Shown piece after piece: positions 60,471-64,000 of a DNA stretch of 64,000 nucleotides; within the stretch, counting starts at the first letter, position 1, and the number at the start of each line of letters is the position of its first letter. Source of the stretch: Amedibacillus dolichus DSM 3991 (GTDB taxonomy: Bacteria > Bacillota_I > Bacilli_A > Erysipelotrichales > Erysipelotrichaceae). The notes beneath the pieces are model-generated. The model was not told the origin of the DNA and searched no databases. It saw only the letters and a program-made list of their open reading frames with translations. The DNA is taken from assembly GCF_000154285.1 (NCBI RefSeq), contig NZ_DS483474.1, forward strand, positions 248,001-312,000, in the 5' to 3' direction. The position numbers and the translations under genes were made by a program.

Positions 60471-61340
60471 ATGGAAATGGGTAGAAATACACGCTGCTGG
60501 TGTGGCAGTGGAAAAAAATATAAGCAATGTCATGAGAAGTTTGATGAAAGACTATCGCAAATGGCAAGAGAGGGGCATGTGATTCCCGATCGTTCCTTAA
60601 TTAAAAACAAAGCGGATATTGAAGGCATTAAGAAAAGCGCTAAGATCAATACCGGTGTATTGGATCATGTCGCAAAGCATATTCATGCCGGTATGAGTAC
60701 AGCAGAAATTGATCAGTTGGTGTATGATTATACGGTTTCTCACGGAGCGATTCCGGCACCGTTAAATTATATGGGGTTTCCGAAAAGTGTTTGTACTTCG
60801 ATCAATGATGAGGTATGCCATGGGATTCCCGATGAAAATATCATCTTGCAAGAGGGGGATATCGTAAATGTCGATGTATCAACGATCTTTCATGGATACT
60901 ACTCCGATGCTTCTCGTATGTTTATGATCGGTGAGGTAAGTGAGAATGCCCGCCGTCTTGTAGAGGTTACCAAGGAATGTTTGGAAATCGGTATTCAGGC
61001 AATCAAGCCTTGGGGACATGTAGGTGATATCGGTGCGGCGATTATGGCACATGCCAAGAAGAACGGATACAGTGTGGTTATTGACTTTGCAGGGCATGGG
61101 GTAGGTAAGGAGTTCCATGAGGACCCGATTGTTTCCCATGTTGGGAAAGCCGATACAGGCATGGTGTTAGCACCGGGCATGGTGTTAACTGTTGAGCCGA
61201 TGATCAATGAAGGAGATTATCATTTATATATTGATGCGGATAATGGTTGGACAAGCTATACCGAAGATGGAAAGCTGTCTGCACAATGGGAGCATACCGT
61301 TTTGATTACCGAAAAGGGAGTCGAAATTTTAACATATTAA
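60471..61340 (+). CDS. map: Type I methionine aminopeptidase with SEC-C zinc motif
   Basis: A 289-residue enzyme that removes the first methionine of new proteins. The N-terminal extension has a SEC-C motif, CWCGSGKKYKQCH at residues 9-21, which binds zinc and is thought to help dock on ribosomes. The catalytic core shows VNVDVSTIFHGYYSDASRMF near 132, GHGVGKEFHEDP near 206 and VEPMI near 240, giving the five metal ligands. A TATACT at 60439 is a likely -10. It heads a row of genes (dtd, folD, DUF951). Confidence 0.93.
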   Translation: MEMGRNTRCWCGSGKKYKQCHEKFDERLSQMAREGHVIPDRSLIKNKADIEGIKKSAKINTGVLDHVAKHIHAGMSTAEIDQLVYDYTVSHGAIPAPLNYMGFPKSVCTSINDEVCHGIPDENIILQEGDIVNVDVSTIFHGYYSDASRMFMIGEVSENARRLVEVTKECLEIGIQAIKPWGHVGDIGAAIMAHAKKNGYSVVIDFAGHGVGKEFHEDPIVSHVGKADTGMVLAPGMVLTVEPMINEGDYHLYIDADNGWTSYTEDGKLSAQWEHTVLITEKGVEILTY

Positions 61341-61349
61341 GGAGAATAT

Positions 61350-61805
61350 ATGCGAGTATTACTACAAAGGGTAAAACATGCAAGCGTAAAGGTTGATGAT
61401 ACTGTTTGCGGACAGATTGAACAGGGCTTTTTATTGCTTGTGGGAATTACGGATACCGATACGGAAGAAATCGTAAAGAAGCTGGCAAGCAAATGTGCAC
61501 AACTGCGTGTATTTGAAGATGAAAACGGAAAGCTGAATCAAGGTTTGCAAGATGTTAAGGGTAAGATTTTATCAATTTCACAATTCACACTTTATGCGGA
61601 TTGTCGTAAGGGCAGACGTCCAAGCTTTGATAGGGCAGCAAAGGGAGAAATCGCCAAGCCGCTGTATGAGCTGTTTAATAAGGAATTGGAAAGCTATGGT
61701 ATCGTTGTAGAAACAGGCATATTCGGTGCGGATATGAAGGTGGAATTGTTAAATGACGGACCGGTTACCATTTTGCTTGACAGTTATGAATGGGTTGGAA
61801 AATAA
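61350..61805 (+). CDS. dtd: D-aminoacyl-tRNA deacylase
   Basis: Dtd (151 aa) frees tRNAs wrongly charged with D-amino acids or glycine. Its two defining motifs are present: LSISQFTLYAD near residue 75-85 and the C-terminal NDGPVTILLD near 136-145, forming the cross-subunit cis-proline site. It starts ten bases after map behind AAGGAG and precedes folD, so the three are probably cotranscribed. Confidence 0.95.
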   Translation: MRVLLQRVKHASVKVDDTVCGQIEQGFLLLVGITDTDTEEIVKKLASKCAQLRVFEDENGKLNQGLQDVKGKILSISQFTLYADCRKGRRPSFDRAAKGEIAKPLYELFNKELESYGIVVETGIFGADMKVELLNDGPVTILLDSYEWVGK

Positions 61806-61817
61806 AAGGAGAAAGAT

Positions 61818-62672
61818 ATGGCTGAAATTGTATATGGAAGTGAAATTGCCAAGAAGATAAAAGCAAAATTAGCAGCGAAAATGCAAGCCTTAAAACAGGA
61901 AGGTAAGCGATTGCCGAAGCTATGTGTTGTTTTGGTAGGCAATCATCCGGCAAGTCTTTCTTATGTAACAGGAAAGGAAAAGGCTTGTAGGGAAATCGGA
62001 ATGGAAAACGATTTGATTCGTTTGCCACAGGACATCAGTGAAAAAGCACTTTTGGATTTTATTCAAAAGTTAAATGTTGATGATGCAGTCGATGGAATTT
62101 TGGTACAGCTGCCACTGCCTGCACATATTGATGAGCATAAGGTGCTGTTTGCGATTGATCCCGCTAAAGATGTCGATGGCTTTCACCCAATTAGCTTAGG
62201 AAAGCTGATGTTGCAAGAGGATACGTTTATCTCCTGTACTCCCAAAGGCATCATGCGTATCCTAGAGGAAATCGGCTACGATGATTTAAGCGGCAAAAAA
62301 GCAGTTGTGGTAGGACGTAGCAATATTGTCGGAAAGCCGGTTGCACAGCTGTTGATGAATAAGCATGCGACGGTAACAGTATGCCATTCCCGTACGAAAA
62401 ATGTAGAAGAAATTGCCGCACAAGCAGATATTTTGATTGCGGCGATCGGCAAGCCACGCTATATCCATGCTTCTTGGGTAAAGGAAGGTGCAGTGGTTAT
62501 TGATGTTGGTATCAATCGTGATGAAAACAACAAGCTGTGCGGTGATGTGGATTTTGAAGCCGTAAAGGAAAAGGCGGCATACATTACTCCGGTTCCCAAA
62601 GGAGTTGGACCGATGACGATTGCGATGTTATTGGAAAATACCTTAGAGGCTTATGAAAAGAAGGAAGGATAA
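61818..62672 (+). CDS. folD: Methylenetetrahydrofolate dehydrogenase/cyclohydrolase FolD
   Basis: FolD (284 aa) makes 10-formyl-THF, the one-carbon donor used by PurN and PurH. The catalytic lysine region is ASLSYVTGKEKACREIG near 47-63, QLPLPAHID near 98, and the NADP fold has VVGRSNIVGKPVAQLL near 163. PVPKGVGPMTIAML near 256 closes the fold. A good AAAGGAG site precedes the ATG. It is six bases before the DUF951 gene. Confidence 0.96.
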   Translation: MAEIVYGSEIAKKIKAKLAAKMQALKQEGKRLPKLCVVLVGNHPASLSYVTGKEKACREIGMENDLIRLPQDISEKALLDFIQKLNVDDAVDGILVQLPLPAHIDEHKVLFAIDPAKDVDGFHPISLGKLMLQEDTFISCTPKGIMRILEEIGYDDLSGKKAVVVGRSNIVGKPVAQLLMNKHATVTVCHSRTKNVEEIAAQADILIAAIGKPRYIHASWVKEGAVVIDVGINRDENNKLCGDVDFEAVKEKAAYITPVPKGVGPMTIAMLLENTLEAYEKKEG

Positions 62673-62678
62673 TGCGAA

Positions 62679-62891
62679 ATGGTGGATAAGAACTACGATT
62701 TAAACGATATTGTGGAAATGAAAAAAGAGCACCCTTGCCATAAATCGAAATATTGGAGAGTCATTCGCATGGGAGCGGATATTCGCATCAAATGCTTGGG
62801 GTGTGGAACAAGTGTATTATTTCCACGTGTAGAATTTGAAAAGAAATTAAAGCGTGTTATTGAAAAAGCAGATCAAGGAAGCGAAGAATAG
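62679..62891 (+). CDS. DUF951-family small protein
   Basis: A 70-residue protein of the DUF951 family, with the pattern VEMKKEHPCHKSKYWRVIRMGADIRIKC-like residues 12-39 and a CLGCG cysteine pair. Members are small soluble proteins, possibly metal- or nucleic-acid-binding, of unknown role. They often lie near soj/spo0J or ychF genes; here it follows folD closely and is ended by a terminator. Confidence 0.82.
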   Translation: MVDKNYDLNDIVEMKKEHPCHKSKYWRVIRMGADIRIKCLGCGTSVLFPRVEFEKKLKRVIEKADQGSEE

Positions 62892-62907
62892 TCATTCGCT
62901 TCTTTTT
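62878..62907 (+). terminator. Terminator after DUF951
   Basis: GAAGCGA (62878-62884) and TCGCTTC (62896-62902) form a seven-pair stem whose loop contains the stop codon; five T follow. Confidence 0.75.
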
Positions 62908-62926
62908 GAGTGAAAGGAGAAACGCT

Positions 62927-63466
62927 ATGCAATCTCTATGGAAGCTATATCAGGTATTTTGTTCGGTGGGGTTTTGTACCTTTGGCGGTGGCTATGCCAT
63001 GTTATCACTGTTGCAACGAACGGTAGTAGAAAAATATCATTGGGCAAGTGAGGAGGAACTGATGGATTATTATGCCATCGGACAATGCACGCCGGGTATT
63101 ATTGCCATCAATACCGCCACCTTCATCGGTTATAAAAAAGAGGGGTTACGCGGAGCACTGGCCGCAACACTCGGTTTTTTAACCCCATCACTCATCATTA
63201 TTTTGTTAATTTCCATGTTTATGCAAAACTATGCTGAGCTGCCAATCGTCAAGCATGCCTTCGCAGGCATTCGCATAGGTGTTACAGTGCTGATTTTCGA
63301 TGCTATTATCAAGCTTGGCAAGAAAAGTATTATCGATGCCTATTCACTTGTTATTTTTGCGATTATTCTTGTGCTTGCGGTATGTACAGGAGTTTCCCCA
63401 ATCATTTTGGTCGTAAGCTGTGGTGCTGTGGGATATATGCTTTATCATAAGGCGGTGATGAAGTGA
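62927..63466 (+). CDS. Chromate transporter family protein, first subunit
   Basis: A 179-residue membrane protein with the CHR-family motif FGGGYAMLSLL near 21-31 and GQCTPGIIAINTATFIGYKK near 60-79, and about five helices. Short CHR proteins work as pairs; this one is followed by a second short member. The family name comes from chromate export, but most members have unknown substrates. I start at the ATG at 62927 after AAAGGAG; an in-frame codon at 62906 is less likely. Confidence 0.86.
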   Translation: MQSLWKLYQVFCSVGFCTFGGGYAMLSLLQRTVVEKYHWASEEELMDYYAIGQCTPGIIAINTATFIGYKKEGLRGALAATLGFLTPSLIIILLISMFMQNYAELPIVKHAFAGIRIGVTVLIFDAIIKLGKKSIIDAYSLVIFAIILVLAVCTGVSPIILVVSCGAVGYMLYHKAVMK

Positions 63467-64000
63467 TGAAAACATTATTTCGTTTGATGTTTGAATTTTT
63501 CAAAACGGGATTATTTGCTGTCGGCGGTGGCTTGGCAACCTTGCCGTTTATTTATGACATGGTAGATAAGAGCGGGTGGTTCACACATCTGGATATTTCC
63601 AATATGATTGCCATATCCGAATCTACGCCCGGTGCTATGGGCATTAACATGTCCACCTATGTAGGCTATTTGGTAGATGGCATATCAGGTGCATTGTTGG
63701 CAACCTTAGCTCTTGTTACACCTTCCGTTATCATTATTATTATCATTGCCAAGGGAATGGAGCGCTTTAAAAATTCAAAGACGGTTGAATGTATATTTAA
63801 AGGCTTACGTCCGGCATCTACGGCTTTGATTGCCGCAGCAGGCTTACGTGTCGCCAAGTTGGCGTTTTTTCCTAACGGAGTAACTATGGAAGGATTTTCT
63901 TTACTTGCAGTGGGGATTGCACTGGGCTTATATGTTCTCATACGTAAATATAAGCTGCACCCGTTAGCGTGTATTGCCCTTAGTGCATTTGTCGGCTGTT
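63466..64000 (+). CDS. Chromate transporter family protein, second subunit (partial)
   Basis: The start codon overlaps the previous stop by one base (TGATG). The visible 178 residues show the partner pattern VGGGLATLPFIYDM near 19 and ESTPGAMGINMSTYVGYL near 51, with about five helices. The gene continues past the window edge. Together the two form a heterodimeric transporter in the style of YwrA/YwrB; the transported anion cannot be told from sequence. Confidence 0.85.
   Translation, partial: MKTLFRLMFEFFKTGLFAVGGGLATLPFIYDMVDKSGWFTHLDISNMIAISESTPGAMGINMSTYVGYLVDGISGALLATLALVTPSVIIIIIIAKGMERFKNSKTVECIFKGLRPASTALIAAAGLRVAKLAFFPNGVTMEGFSLLAVGIALGLYVLIRKYKLHPLACIALSAFVGC

Noticed and set aside
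1-64000. CRISPR arrays, tRNA or rRNA genes and intact insertion sequences
   Set aside because: No regularly spaced repeats, cloverleaf patterns or terminal inverted repeats with a transposase were seen by reading; a dedicated scan could still find a missed tRNA.

Overview
The window comes from a low-GC, spore-forming Firmicute. Consensus-type Shine-Dalgarno sites, PRD/PTS regulators, cre-like sites, yabP-yabQ-divIC sporulation and division genes and an rsmG-noc-soj-spo0J block all point that way. The gene content is reminiscent of Erysipelotrichia such as the [Clostridium] innocuum group; this genus-level guess is inference, since no rRNA or marker search was possible. No rRNA, tRNA, CRISPR array or intact insertion sequence was seen.

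Layout. 1-9608: the end of an acetyltransferase gene, then a purine operon (purE, long-type purL, purF, purM, purN, purH) behind a guanine-type purine riboswitch with its terminator and a second attenuator-like hairpin that overlaps a 20-codon leader ORF. 9670-19200: an EamA permease, then a DUF3284 protein, a PRD activator and a galactitol-type PTS with two IIA proteins, a dehydrogenase, an epimerase-like protein and an AgaS-type isomerase. This looks like catabolism of an amino sugar or related sugar. 19300-26740: PHP phosphatase, amidohydrolase, CBS-domain pyrophosphatase, ABC exporter, a kinase and small proteins. 26838-30963: a CydDC-like ABC pair with YgbA and YbaN proteins, under a strong promoter overlapped by palindromes resembling metal-regulator boxes. 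31020-32110: yabP, yabQ, divIC. 32239-35362: a divergent pair of an HNH nuclease and a protein with a degenerate nuclease-like C-terminus, then an Rpn nuclease gene broken by one extra C. 35400-40000: acetyltransferase, patatin, cyclic-di-AMP receptor, nagA and a TPR-like protein.

40018-47173 is the most unusual part. A 45-residue Cys-rich peptide gene lies behind a promoter overlapped by a perfect inverted repeat. It is followed by four ABC-transporter genes and a LytTR regulator. Next comes a 0.63 kb gene-free interval with its own promoter, several perfect long-range stems and a strong terminator. I read this as a large structured noncoding RNA.

47515-50987 holds rsmG, noc, soj, spo0J and a small membrane protein, a block usually found near the replication origin. 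51047-58122 is a sucrose-type PTS operon (IIA, LicT-family antiterminator, IIBC, two esterases, GH32 sucrose-6-phosphate hydrolase, fructokinase) with two RNA antiterminator/terminator switches and a cre site. The two esterases suggest an acylated sucrose or fructan as substrate. 58255-64000 holds DUF5662, a sodium-dependent transporter, map, dtd, folD, DUF951 and a two-gene chromate-type transporter whose second gene runs off the window.
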